DNA from: Endozoicomonas sp. 4G
GTDB taxonomy: Bacteria > Pseudomonadota > Gammaproteobacteria > Pseudomonadales > Endozoicomonadaceae
NCBI RefSeq assembly: GCF_023822025.1
Contig: NZ_CP082909.1
Span: 2,470,001-2,534,000 of the forward strand
DNA: 64,000 nt
Direction: 5' to 3'
Part shown: piece by piece, positions 1 through 8,682 of the stretch
Layout: each line of letters begins with the position of its first letter
Numbering within the stretch: the stretch's first letter is position 1
The notes under the pieces: model-generated
The model's database searches: none
The model's input: the letters and a program-made list of their open reading frames with translations, nothing else
Told to the model about the DNA's origin: nothing
Position numbers and translations under genes: made by a program

Positions 1-584
1 TCCGCCTGCTGACGGAAGAAGATTTTGAACCGGTGCGTCTCTGGATACGGCAGAGTAGCGATAACCATTTCAATTTCTACCTTAAGGATGGGTATACGCC
101 ACTGATCGACTGTATCCGGAAAAAGCGGTTCAAGGCCTTGGGGTTTCTGCTGCAACAATCTTCTATTGATCTGGATATGCGTGATCAGGCGAAGCTGAAA
201 ATGACTGCTTTCTGTCATGCCGCCCAGCGCAGACAGATTAAAACCATGGATCAGCTGATTGAGTGCGGCGCCAACCCTCATCTGACAGCTCAAGGCAGAA
301 ACCGGGGGAATTCGCCGTTACTGATTGCCGCCTGGGATGGAGCGCTGAATGTGATTCGTCATATCTGCTCCCACGATAAGATCGCTTTCAGCATTAATCA
401 GGCGGATAACAATGGTTTCACACCGCTGATAAAAGCAGCCATTAAAGGTCATGAACCTATAGTGCGCTACCTGTTGGAACTGGAAGCCGATGTAATGATT
501 CGGGATCGGGATGACCGGCTCGCGATTGACTATGCCATCGAAAATAACCATCAGAGTATTGTGCAACTTTTAAAGGAAGTTTAA
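1..584 (+). CDS. Ankyrin-repeat protein, 5' end outside window
   Basis: The reading frame is open from the left edge to the TAA at 582-584, so the true start lies outside. The visible ~190 residues form a series of ankyrin-like units, with phrases such as DGYTPLIDCIRKKRFKALGF and NGFTPLIKAAIKGHEPIVRY spaced at about 30 to 35 residues. Ankyrin arrays are protein-binding scaffolds; no catalytic motif is visible. The next gene begins two bases after its stop and the two after that are also coupled, so it probably belongs to the same operon as the radical SAM, kinase-HAD and phosphoribosyltransferase genes. It may hold the enzymes together or bind an outside trigger (inference). No signal peptide can be judged because the amino end is missing. 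Confidence 0.8.
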   Translation, partial: RLLTEEDFEPVRLWIRQSSDNHFNFYLKDGYTPLIDCIRKKRFKALGFLLQQSSIDLDMRDQAKLKMTAFCHAAQRRQIKTMDQLIECGANPHLTAQGRNRGNSPLLIAAWDGALNVIRHICSHDKIAFSINQADNNGFTPLIKAAIKGHEPIVRYLLELEADVMIRDRDDRLAIDYAIENNHQSIVQLLKEV

Positions 585-586
585 AC

Positions 587-1687
587 GTGATTGAGGTAGT
601 TGACCCGACTATGATACCGCTGATTCCGGTGGATTCTGTTGTGGAGCAAGTAGAGAGAATCTGTATTTCCGTCAATACCGTTTGTAATCTGGGTTGCGAT
701 TATTGCTACTTTTTCCATCCGGAAAATCGGGTCGAAAAAAGCAAGCCCTTAAGTGGCGACGAGATTTTCACCATTCTCGAAAAGAGCCTGCTGTATCACC
801 TGGACTTTGGCTTTGAGAAAAAAATCAAAATCAACTTTGTAGGCAGTGGCGAACCGCTGATTCACTGGACGAATATCCGGGATGGTGTTGCCGCCTTCCA
901 TAAGGCTTATCCGGAACAGCAATCCATCAAGTTTTACACCGTGACCAATGCAACACTGGTGACTCCTACTATTGCGAAAGAAATGAAACAGCTTGGCATT
1001 GTGCCGAGTGTCTCCGTGGATGGACCTAAAGTTATCCATGACCGTCATCGGCTGGATCATCAGGGGAAAGGTTCATTTGAACGGGTGATGGCGGGCATTG
1101 AAATCCTGAGAAGTACAGGTTTCGATGTGGTCATTAATACGACCTTAACCCGTGACCTGCTTGATGGTCTGGATGCTTATGTTGCTTTCATTAAGGCCTC
1201 CAGCTTTACCAAGGTGATTTTTGACCGGCTTGTGGATACGCCTGATTCCGTTATGGAGATTAGCTACGAGGAGTACTACCGGTTTCTTCAGGATATTCAT
1301 CAGAAATTTATTGATGCCGGACTTCATGATGTGGAAATTGGCAACCTTGAAGCTTACCGCCGGAACTTTGAAGGCAGGCCAGACAAGGTTTGCACAATGT
1401 TTGGCGGCAGTTGCGGCGCTGGCAGTAATTTTGTGATTTACATGGGCCGTGAGGTTTACCCATGTGGTCGTATGTTTGGTAAACCGCAATGGCTGCTAGG
1501 GAATATAGACGACTCCATTCATGTGTTTCCGGAGCGAATGAAACGGCACTGGCCGGCCCGCGAAGATTGCAAGACCTGCAGCGTCGCCAATGATTGTGTG
1601 CGGGACTGTCTGCTGGAATACCATACTCCGGATTATTCGTGCGACTCTCGTAAGTCCTTCTTGTCTACAATGAAGGGCGTTCTGTAA
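587..1687 (+). CDS. Radical SAM/SPASM-type enzyme
   Basis: The protein has 366 residues. A CxxxCxxC cluster (C33, C37, C40, in TVCNLGCDYCYFF) is the signature that binds the 4Fe-4S cluster and S-adenosylmethionine in radical SAM enzymes. The carboxy-terminal third has a second set of cysteines (CTMFGGSCG, VYPCGRMF, CKTCSVANDC, VRDCLLEY) like SPASM or twitch auxiliary-cluster domains. GSGEPL fits the GGE-type SAM-binding motif. The start is a GTG two bases after the ankyrin stop; the end shares one base with the next ATG. SPASM enzymes often modify peptides, but the neighbours here (kinase-HAD, phosphoribosyltransferase) point to a nucleotide-like small molecule. Substrate unknown. It is not a convincing viperin: the cluster context and SPASM cysteines differ from that family. 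Confidence 0.85.
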   Translation: MIEVVDPTMIPLIPVDSVVEQVERICISVNTVCNLGCDYCYFFHPENRVEKSKPLSGDEIFTILEKSLLYHLDFGFEKKIKINFVGSGEPLIHWTNIRDGVAAFHKAYPEQQSIKFYTVTNATLVTPTIAKEMKQLGIVPSVSVDGPKVIHDRHRLDHQGKGSFERVMAGIEILRSTGFDVVINTTLTRDLLDGLDAYVAFIKASSFTKVIFDRLVDTPDSVMEISYEEYYRFLQDIHQKFIDAGLHDVEIGNLEAYRRNFEGRPDKVCTMFGGSCGAGSNFVIYMGREVYPCGRMFGKPQWLLGNIDDSIHVFPERMKRHWPAREDCKTCSVANDCVRDCLLEYHTPDYSCDSRKSFLSTMKGVL

Positions 1688-2868
1688 TGGTGACCAAACC
1701 GCTCCGTATTGGTATTTATGGGGTTTCTGGTGTTGGTAAAACGACCCTGACTCAACGGCTGGAAAAGTATTCACATTCAGTACAGGTGATAGATGGCTCC
1801 CGGGTAATTGATGCTGTATCTGAGGGTGGGCTGGCAGTGTTTAAACGCAAGAGCCTTCAGGAAAAAGCCAAAGACCGTTTCAGGGCGATCGACTATTTTC
1901 AGAGTGTCTTTGTGAAAGCAGAGAAGCATTTGGTGATTGCTGGCCATTACAGCTTTCTGAAAGTGGATGGGTTTGAAGATGCCTGGACTGATGCGGATGC
2001 TGATTTTTACGATGTGATTTTCTTCCTGCATAAATCACCGGAAGCTATTTTGTTGCAATGCCAGTCTGACGTATCCCGAAATCGTGATTTTACCCTACAG
2101 CAAATTGAACAGTGGCAGGTGTATGAGTGGCAATCGTTGCAAGCAGTGTGTTCTGCAAACACTATTGACTTGCATCAACTCAATGGTGATAACTCTGCTG
2201 ATAGTATTGAGCGCGCATTCATTGAACACATTTCCGGATTGGTTATTCGGAAAATCAGTAAGGGCATTGCGGACTCTGGATACCAATCGGTGGTACTATG
2301 CGACTGCGACGGGACGTTAAACCATAACGACGTGTATGAGTTTTTTCATGAAGGACCTGTAGTTGATAGTGTAACTGCCATTTTTAAACAGTACCCAGCT
2401 TATTGTCATGATGCGTTTATAGACGTCTCCAACTATCTAGACTTTAGCATCACTGAACCGTTGATCAGGAAAATGGTTGAAGACGCCAGCCGATCACTGG
2501 AAATAAACCCAGTAATGCTCCGGACGCTTCGGAAACTGAGAAATGATGGCGCCGTTATCGTATTTGTGTCGTGCGGTTTTCCGAAAGCTTGGAACTCCAG
2601 TGCGTTTCAGGCTGATGTTATTATCGGTGGTGCCAGCTTTGGGTCATATGGTTGCCTGGTCACAGACCAGAGCAAATTGTTACTGGCACAGTTGCTGGTT
2701 GATCAGAATCTTCATGTTTCAGCTTTTGGTAATGGCAGTGTTGATATCGGGATGCTCAACGTAAGTCACAAAGCTCACTATGTCTATTCAGACCAGATTA
2801 ATCCCAAACATATAAACAGATTGGAAGACCACAAGGATCTCCACCTTATAAAGCTCGAAGGAATCTAA
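1687..2868 (+). CDS. P-loop kinase fused to HAD phosphatase
   Basis: The protein has 393 residues and two enzymes in one chain. The amino-terminal half starts with a Walker A loop, GVSGVGKTT at residues 12-20, and resembles small nucleotide or metabolite kinases. The carboxy-terminal half is a HAD-superfamily hydrolase: motif I DCDGT near residue 206 (nucleophile plus acid Asp), motif II in IVFVSCGF, a lysine in QSKLLL, and the acidic motif GNGSVDIGML, closest in style to phosphoserine-phosphatase-like HADs. A kinase and a phosphatase in one polypeptide suggests sequential phosphorylation and dephosphorylation of a pathway intermediate, or control of its level. It is joined to the radical SAM gene by a TAATG overlap and the next ATG directly follows its stop, which strongly supports one transcript. 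Confidence 0.8.
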   Translation: MVTKPLRIGIYGVSGVGKTTLTQRLEKYSHSVQVIDGSRVIDAVSEGGLAVFKRKSLQEKAKDRFRAIDYFQSVFVKAEKHLVIAGHYSFLKVDGFEDAWTDADADFYDVIFFLHKSPEAILLQCQSDVSRNRDFTLQQIEQWQVYEWQSLQAVCSANTIDLHQLNGDNSADSIERAFIEHISGLVIRKISKGIADSGYQSVVLCDCDGTLNHNDVYEFFHEGPVVDSVTAIFKQYPAYCHDAFIDVSNYLDFSITEPLIRKMVEDASRSLEINPVMLRTLRKLRNDGAVIVFVSCGFPKAWNSSAFQADVIIGGASFGSYGCLVTDQSKLLLAQLLVDQNLHVSAFGNGSVDIGMLNVSHKAHYVYSDQINPKHINRLEDHKDLHLIKLEGI

Positions 2869-3456
2869 ATGCTTTACGTTGTATCGAATGACAGTCACTT
2901 TTTGAAGACACTTAACGCACAATCCAGATCCATTGAAATCCATGGTAACGAATTGGCGGAAGTACACAGAGAAATCGGAAAGGTGCTTGGGCAGAAGTAC
3001 CTGGATAAGCTGCCTCTACAGGAAATCACGGTAACGAACCCTCAAGGTAAAGAAGGAGGAGATCTGGCTTTAGACTGCTCAAATGTGACACTGGTCTGCC
3101 TGCTAAGAGCTGGGCTCTATCTTGCTGAGGGCGTGAGACAGTTGTTTGGGAAGTCAGCTCATTTGTATGTGCTCAGCGAAAAACCGGATGATTTGAAGCC
3201 TCAGCTGATCAAGGGGCGTGATGTGGTATTGGTTGACTCAGTTATTGACTCTGGTAAAACACTGATGGGATACATCAGTGCCTGCAGTGAAGCAGCGAGT
3301 GTAACCTCTATCGCCGTGGTTATGCAGGATGGCTTTAAAGCCGTGATTGATGAAAAATATCCGGAGTTGGATTTTATTGTGAGCCGTACGTCGACCAACT
3401 CTTATGTGGGAGAGGGGCAGACAGATACAGGAAATCGGTTGTTTGGCACTTGTTGA
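2869..3456 (+). CDS. Phosphoribosyltransferase, uracil-PRT-like
   Basis: The protein has 195 residues. The type I PRTase PRPP-binding loop is clear as VLVDSVIDSGKTLMGY around residues 120-135, with adjacent acidic residues and a downstream serine/threonine phosphate-binding loop. Upstream, VCLLRAGLYLAEGV fits the hydrophobic strand and flexible region of uracil phosphoribosyltransferases. These enzymes join a base to PRPP to make a nucleotide. It is the last gene of the coupled ankyrin, radical SAM, kinase-HAD series, so I infer it salvages or assembles an unusual nucleotide for that pathway rather than serving as the housekeeping upp. The DUF262 pair follows after 170 bases. Confidence 0.8.
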   Translation: MLYVVSNDSHFLKTLNAQSRSIEIHGNELAEVHREIGKVLGQKYLDKLPLQEITVTNPQGKEGGDLALDCSNVTLVCLLRAGLYLAEGVRQLFGKSAHLYVLSEKPDDLKPQLIKGRDVVLVDSVIDSGKTLMGYISACSEAASVTSIAVVMQDGFKAVIDEKYPELDFIVSRTSTNSYVGEGQTDTGNRLFGTC

Positions 3457-3626
3457 TACCTGCGAGTGCTATACTCAGACTTTATGCTGGAATGCACTCA
3501 CTTAATATGAAACATTGCTTTCACAATATTGCAGACCCTTTTCAACTTTTGTCACAGTTCCTATTTCATCAGAAGTAAACCCATCTGCATCTGGCGAATG
3601 TGCTGTGCCAGGAGGCATTGTCGTAA

Positions 3627-4979
3627 ATGTCCATTATCAGCAAGAAGGTGTTGCCGGTTAAGGCAATGCTGAGTATGTCACTGAGCATTCCGAGCTATCA
3701 GCGCCCCTACAAATGGCAAGACAAGCACGTTAACCAGCTATTGGATGATGTCATTTTTCATCGTGGCAAAAGCAGCTACCGGCTGGGCACCATTGTCTTG
3801 CATAAGGATGAGCAAGAAGGTCAGCTGAATATTGTTGATGGCCAACAACGGCTCCTGACCCTCACCCTGTTATCGGTGCTACTAGATAAAGAGAGATCTT
3901 TCCGACCAAAGCTGCTGGAGCAAACCTTTGACTCTGCAATGACTCAGGAAAATCTGCGACATAATGCGGCCGTCATCGAAAGCCGTACAAAACAGCTGTC
4001 AGAATCAGACCGTGAGGCTCTGGTCGATTTTGTGCAACAGAAATGCCAGTTGATTACGGTTACTTTGAATGACCTGAGCGAAGCATTTCAGTTTTTTGAT
4101 TCACAAAATGCCCGGGGCAAAGCCCTGGAACCCTATGACCTGCTAAAGGCGTTCCACCTTCGGGAGATGGTCGATAATACCGAGGATGAGCGCACCCTTT
4201 GCGTAGCGGATTGGGAGAGCAGCATAACCCCGGATAATAATGTCTCAGATAAAGGACAGAGGGAGAATCTTCCCAGCCTGCACACCATTATGAGTGATTA
4301 TCTGTTCCGACTGCGCTGTTGGTCTGACGTTCAGCCGGGGCGATGGTTTACACGACATCATATTGATGTGTTCAAGGGCGTGAATCTGAATCAGAACAAA
4401 TACCCGCTTGCTGCAGCAATGCGGGCTCTGGATTATCAGGTGGACCATTACAATCAGGACCGGGTTCGTCAGTGGGATCAGCATAAGATGGGTTACCCAT
4501 TCCAAGTGAATCAGACCCTACTGAATGGCAAACGTTTTTTTGAATATGTTCAGCACTACATCACGCTCTACAAAACACTGTTTATTGATGATAAGCCTGA
4601 ATTGGCTGCACTACTGAAAACCATCAATAACTATGAGGGGCGCAGTCGCAAGGGGGACCACTATGTGCGAAACCTCTTCTACTGTGCAGTGATGTTTTAC
4701 TACGACCGGTTTGGCGATGAGGCGTTGGAGAGTGCCGCAACAATCTGCTTTTTATGGAGTTATCGCATTCGCCTGGAGCAACATCGGGTGGTGATTGAAT
4801 CCATTGATAATCATGCCAGGGAACCTGACGGCCTTATCAGTACCATCAAACGAGCGTTACATCACAACCAGGTATTGTCTTATCCCATCGCCCCACTTGA
4901 AGAAACCTTTGTCAAAAATAAGAGCACCAAGGTAGAGGGGTTGATTGCCAAGTTTAAAGACCTAAGGTGTATGCAGTAA
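3627..4979 (+). CDS. DUF262 (GmrS/ParB-like) protein
   Basis: The protein has 450 residues. Near the amino end are the DUF262 signature motifs IPSYQRPYKW (21-30) and VDGQQR (70-75), which form the ParB-like NTP-binding and nuclease core in GmrSD, BrxU and SspE. The downstream helical part (FDSQNARGKALEPYDLLKAF) is also typical. No DUF1524 HNH motif is visible, so this copy corresponds to the GmrS half alone. A good ribosome site (AGGAGG at about 3610-3615) precedes the ATG. It overlaps the next, DUF1524-bearing gene by one base, so the pair likely works as a complex. Known relatives restrict phages with modified DNA or read host DNA marks; target specificity here is unknown. Confidence 0.85.
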   Translation: MSIISKKVLPVKAMLSMSLSIPSYQRPYKWQDKHVNQLLDDVIFHRGKSSYRLGTIVLHKDEQEGQLNIVDGQQRLLTLTLLSVLLDKERSFRPKLLEQTFDSAMTQENLRHNAAVIESRTKQLSESDREALVDFVQQKCQLITVTLNDLSEAFQFFDSQNARGKALEPYDLLKAFHLREMVDNTEDERTLCVADWESSITPDNNVSDKGQRENLPSLHTIMSDYLFRLRCWSDVQPGRWFTRHHIDVFKGVNLNQNKYPLAAAMRALDYQVDHYNQDRVRQWDQHKMGYPFQVNQTLLNGKRFFEYVQHYITLYKTLFIDDKPELAALLKTINNYEGRSRKGDHYVRNLFYCAVMFYYDRFGDEALESAATICFLWSYRIRLEQHRVVIESIDNHAREPDGLISTIKRALHHNQVLSYPIAPLEETFVKNKSTKVEGLIAKFKDLRCMQ

Positions 4980-6916
4980 TGAAAACATCCGAACCAGACA
5001 ACAAACAGCTTTCCGATCAGCATAAAGACATTACCGAGCTGTCGGTCTCTGAACTGTTTAAAAACGGCCAATATGTTATTCCTATCTACCAGCGCAACTA
5101 TGCCTGGGGTGAGCCGGAAGTTGAACAGCTGATTCAGGATATTATGGATGTCGCCACTAAAAATAAGGACTCTGATTATTTTATTGGCAGCCTCGTCGTC
5201 TACACACGGAAAAATGGAGTTTATGAAACGATTGACGGACAGCAGCGCCATACGACCCTGAGCATTATTCTCTCTGTTTTGAAACATGCTTATAAGCAGA
5301 GTCTGGATCACATTGATCATATTAACCTCGGCTTTGACAGTCGCCCTAAATCAGACCAAACCCTTAGAAGGTTGTTTAAAAATCCGGAGCAAGCTACCGA
5401 CGAACCGGAAGAGCGAACAATCCGCTCTGCCTACGAGGTTGCCCGCCGCTTTCTGGCCCAGCCTGAGTGTGATGTTGATGCTTTCACAAACTATTTGCTC
5501 CACAAGGTAAAAATATTGCGAGTGGTGGTACCAGAAGATACCGATCTGAACCACTACTTCGAGATTATGAATAACCGGGGCGAGCAGCTGGAAAAGCATG
5601 AAGTCCTTAAAGCCCGGATGATGAAAGATCTGGGGGATTTGGAACGGACTGCTTTTGCTGCTATCTGGGATGCTTGTGCGGATATGAACCGGTATGTGCA
5701 GCTGGGGATCAACTCAGCCTATCGTGAAAAAGTTTTCGGCAGAGACTGGAATCATATGCCCGTAGACTTTGATGACCTCTGTAGTGCTTTTGCAGAATCC
5801 GCTGACTACAGCAAAGAGCTATCTTTGGCCGCTATTATTGAAAAGCCTGCATTGAAACTCAGTCGACCCAAAACAGTATCAGAAGAGGCAGGAACCTTCA
5901 GCACTATTGTGACGTTCCCTAACTTTCTGCTGCATGCGTTAAGGCTGCTAACCGAAGACGATGTTCCCCTGGATGACAAGCGCCTTCTGGAATCTTTTAG
6001 TGAATACATGCCGAAGGACAAGTCATCCGGGTGGTTTGTGATAGAGCTGCTGAAGATTCGCATGCTGTTTGACAGCTACATTATCAAACGGGAGAACGAG
6101 GAGGATTGGAGTCTTAAATCGCTGAAACTTTATAAAAACGGCAAGCAAAAAAGCTTTGGTTATGTAAATAGCTGTGATGACGAAAAACTGAACACGCAAC
6201 TTATTATGCTCCTTTCCATGTTTCACGTTTCATTCCCTGCACAAGTGTATAAGCACTGGTTGAATGCTGCTCTGAAATATCTCTGTACAACCAGTATGGA
6301 TAATGAATATTGGACAATAGAGGGCAAAGACTACCTCGCACATTTGGAAAGGTTAAGCGATTCGTTTTTCTATGGCAGGTATGGAGTAAATAGTGGTGGG
6401 GAGCCCATTGATTACTACGAACTCATCTATAAAGATGCAAAGCTACCTGATGAGTTTGATATGGATAATCTTTCACTAGGCACCAATGTACAGAATTTCC
6501 TGTTTAACCGGCTGGACTATCAACTCTGGAAACGATTAATTAACAATGTGCCATTTGATGGTGTTGATATGAAGTATATTAGGCAACGCCTTAATAGTTT
6601 CAGCTTCACTTTCCGCACATCTGTTGAGCACTATTATCCACAGCATCCCATTACCGGCAATAAGCTGAAGGAGAGTGATACCCTGCCCAACGGTGTAGAC
6701 AGCTTTGGTAACCTTTGTCTGATCAGCCGAAGTAATAACTCAAAACTTAGTAACTATCTGCCCAAAGCCAAGAAGGATCATTATGAGAAGGCAACAACGG
6801 TGGAAAGCCTGAAACAGATTTTCATGATGAGTTATGAGGATTGGGGGCCTGATTGTCCCGAAGTGATTGCAGAACATGAGAGTATGATGATTGAAGTACT
6901 TTATGGTGATATTTAA
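4979..6916 (+). CDS. DUF262-DUF1524 nuclease (GmrSD/SspE-like)
   Basis: The protein has 645 residues when started at the ATG in the TAATG overlap; an in-frame GTG 12 bases upstream is an alternative. The amino-terminal DUF262 motifs are IPIYQRNYAW (about 34-43) and IDGQQRHTT (about 85-93). FEIMNNRGEQLEKHEVLKA is the usual second DUF262 block. The carboxy-terminal DUF1524 nuclease has SVEHYYPQHP near residue 550, with FGNLCLISRSNNSKLSNYLP after it, matching the His-Me-finger pattern EHxxPQ...GNL.L....N..L. It is a full GmrS-GmrD fusion, as in BrxU and SspE, paired with a GmrS-only protein. Proposed role: nucleotide-dependent cleavage of marked or unmarked foreign DNA. The neighbouring biosynthetic operon may make or read the mark (inference). 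Confidence 0.87.
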   Translation: MKTSEPDNKQLSDQHKDITELSVSELFKNGQYVIPIYQRNYAWGEPEVEQLIQDIMDVATKNKDSDYFIGSLVVYTRKNGVYETIDGQQRHTTLSIILSVLKHAYKQSLDHIDHINLGFDSRPKSDQTLRRLFKNPEQATDEPEERTIRSAYEVARRFLAQPECDVDAFTNYLLHKVKILRVVVPEDTDLNHYFEIMNNRGEQLEKHEVLKARMMKDLGDLERTAFAAIWDACADMNRYVQLGINSAYREKVFGRDWNHMPVDFDDLCSAFAESADYSKELSLAAIIEKPALKLSRPKTVSEEAGTFSTIVTFPNFLLHALRLLTEDDVPLDDKRLLESFSEYMPKDKSSGWFVIELLKIRMLFDSYIIKRENEEDWSLKSLKLYKNGKQKSFGYVNSCDDEKLNTQLIMLLSMFHVSFPAQVYKHWLNAALKYLCTTSMDNEYWTIEGKDYLAHLERLSDSFFYGRYGVNSGGEPIDYYELIYKDAKLPDEFDMDNLSLGTNVQNFLFNRLDYQLWKRLINNVPFDGVDMKYIRQRLNSFSFTFRTSVEHYYPQHPITGNKLKESDTLPNGVDSFGNLCLISRSNNSKLSNYLPKAKKDHYEKATTVESLKQIFMMSYEDWGPDCPEVIAEHESMMIEVLYGDI

Positions 6917-7036
6917 CGAGGATTTTATTAAATGGATGGTGCTACAGGGGTTGTTGACGACTTACATTGTCAACCAAACATAAGCTGCTGTAGTAGTGTG
7001 ATTACCGAGGGAAACTGATGGGCTAACTTGCATTAG

Positions 7037-7204
7037 TGTAACTTCTTGAGCCGGGCTCGCCTTTATGGTGGTAGCTCCGAAAAGGAGCGGCCAACAAGGG
7101 AAATCTTTGCTGATGTAGAGCTGAATACAGAAGGAGCTATCGACACCCTCTTCACCAGGGTCCGAAAAAATCTGAATATCACTCCTACCAAGGCATACGT
7201 GTGA
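7037..7204 (+). pseudogene. Possible gene fragment, unidentified
   Basis: The 376-base gap after the DUF262 pair holds one readable stretch of ~55 codons with no good start codon. Its translation (for example REIFADVELNTEGAIDTLFT) looks protein-like and ends in TGA. It may be the carboxy end of a deleted gene. I do not recognise the family. The rest of the gap shows nothing I can name. Confidence 0.25.
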
Positions 7205-7292
7205 AAAAAAAAACCACCTGACAACTTGATATTGCTCACTTTATAACCAATATTTCAACACACAACAAAACCAAGCAACAGGTTCTAAGTTC

Positions 7293-7688
7293 ATGAGCAG
7301 TATCACCAATATCAAAGAAGCATTAGCACAGGCCAAAAAAGACGAAAGCGTCGGCATCTCCATTGCCACTCTCTCATCAGGTCAAGATTTCTGCCTTTTT
7401 TGTACTGAGATACCAAAAGGCCATAAAGTCGGCTGTCACTACCATATTGAAGGTGATGAAATTTATTCCATCCTCTCAGGAGAAGGCGTTATTTACACTG
7501 CCGCAGCCGATAAAATGGAGGAGGATGACAGCATTAACTTCCGGCCAGTGGTTGCAGGAGATAATTTTACCATTCCAGCAGGTGTTGTTCACCAGCTGAA
7601 AGCCTCTTCAGATATGGTCTTACTGTTTATTTGCCCTCAATCACACCTGAATTCTGACCGGGTTGTCGCCCCCTGCCTTACTACTTGA
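7293..7688 (+). CDS. Small cupin-domain protein
   Basis: The protein has 131 residues. It has the two cupin motifs of a single-domain beta barrel: motif 1 as GCHYHIEGDEIYSILSGEG (two His and a Glu as metal ligands) and motif 2 as PAGVVHQLKASSD (third His). Single-domain cupins bind a metal and a small ligand and act as isomerases, dioxygenases or sensors; the substrate cannot be read from sequence. It stands alone between the gap after the DUF262 pair and the Mut7-C gene, with about 130 bases on its right side, so it is probably its own transcript. Its link to the modification-like operon upstream is unproven. Confidence 0.8.
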   Translation: MSSITNIKEALAQAKKDESVGISIATLSSGQDFCLFCTEIPKGHKVGCHYHIEGDEIYSILSGEGVIYTAAADKMEEDDSINFRPVVAGDNFTIPAGVVHQLKASSDMVLLFICPQSHLNSDRVVAPCLTT

Positions 7689-7825
7689 ACCGGGTATCGT
7701 GATGCTCTCAGTTATGAGCCCGGAAGGATCAATTTTTCTGGTACGGGCTCGTTATTCTCGTCTTGATAGTTGCCATTGTAGAATTGCCACTCTGATTCCG
7801 GGGAATCCCCGCAGGGGTGCACAGT

Positions 7826-8593
7826 ATGGCAAAGAGAACTGAACACACTCACCATTTTATTTCAAGACAAGCCCGTTTCCGCTTCTACGCGGAACTGAAC
7901 GACTATTTGCCCATAGATAGCCGCCATCAGCAGAAGACGTATCATTTTATCGGCACTCCATCCATAAAAGACGCCATTGAAGCTCAGCAAGTTCCCCATA
8001 CGGAAGTTGATTTAATCCTGATTGATGGTCAATCATCCGGCTTTGACCAATGCATTTCGGGTGGTGAACGGGTGTCTGTCTATCCGGTCTTTGAGCGTCT
8101 TGACCTTTATGGACTGCAAAAGCTGCGACCTGCGCCATTACGAAATCCCTGCTTTATCGCAGATGTTCACCTTGGCAAGCTGGCCAGATATTTGCGGATT
8201 CTGGGCTTTGATACATTGTACAGGAATGATTACGAAGACGAGGAAATCGTAGAAATCGCCCTGAACGAAAAGCGAGTCATTCTGACGAGGGATTTAGGCA
8301 TCCTGAAATATCGTCGTGTAACTCATGGTTACTGGTTGAGGAACACCCTGCCCCGCCTGCAACTGAAAGAACTCATTCTTGCATTACAACTTGAAAATCA
8401 GTTTAAGCCTTTTACCCGGTGCAGCCTGTGCAATGATGTTATAGAGCCTGTGGCAGCAGAACAGATCCGCCCTCTGCTTCAGGATCAGACACGGTTATAT
8501 TTCTCTGAATTTTTCCAGTGCCAAAACTGTAAACAGGTTTACTGGAAAGGCAGCCACTATCAGAAACTCAAAGCCTGGCTTGAGCTGACTTAA
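7826..8593 (+). CDS. Mut7-C RNase-type protein with ubiquitin-like amino domain
   Basis: The protein has 255 residues from the ATG at 7826 (an upstream in-frame GTG is less likely). The carboxy-terminal half is a Mut7-C domain: PCFIADVHLGKLARYLRILG, then NEKRVILTRDLGIL (acidic PIN-like residues), then two zinc-ribbon cysteine pairs CSLCNDV and CQNCKQVYW. The first ~90 residues (RFYAELNDYLP..., SVYPVFERL) match the ubiquitin/ThiS-like domain often fused in front of Mut7-C. The family is a conserved PIN-fold predicted RNase of uncertain substrate. It looks like a stable, ordinary bacterial gene rather than obvious cargo. It converges on the CobT-like gene with about 90 bases between stops. Confidence 0.85.
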   Translation: MAKRTEHTHHFISRQARFRFYAELNDYLPIDSRHQQKTYHFIGTPSIKDAIEAQQVPHTEVDLILIDGQSSGFDQCISGGERVSVYPVFERLDLYGLQKLRPAPLRNPCFIADVHLGKLARYLRILGFDTLYRNDYEDEEIVEIALNEKRVILTRDLGILKYRRVTHGYWLRNTLPRLQLKELILALQLENQFKPFTRCSLCNDVIEPVAAEQIRPLLQDQTRLYFSEFFQCQNCKQVYWKGSHYQKLKAWLELT

Positions 8594-8682
8594 GGCGAGG
8601 TTTTTGGTTACCTCAAGCAGCTGCTGCTTTCGGATAGGTCAGAAAAAAGGGCTGACAATAGCCAACCCTTAATCCTCAATAC

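Noticed and set aside
587-1687. Viperin-type antiviral radical SAM enzyme
   Set aside because: The cysteine cluster context and the SPASM-like carboxy-terminal cysteines do not fit viperins.
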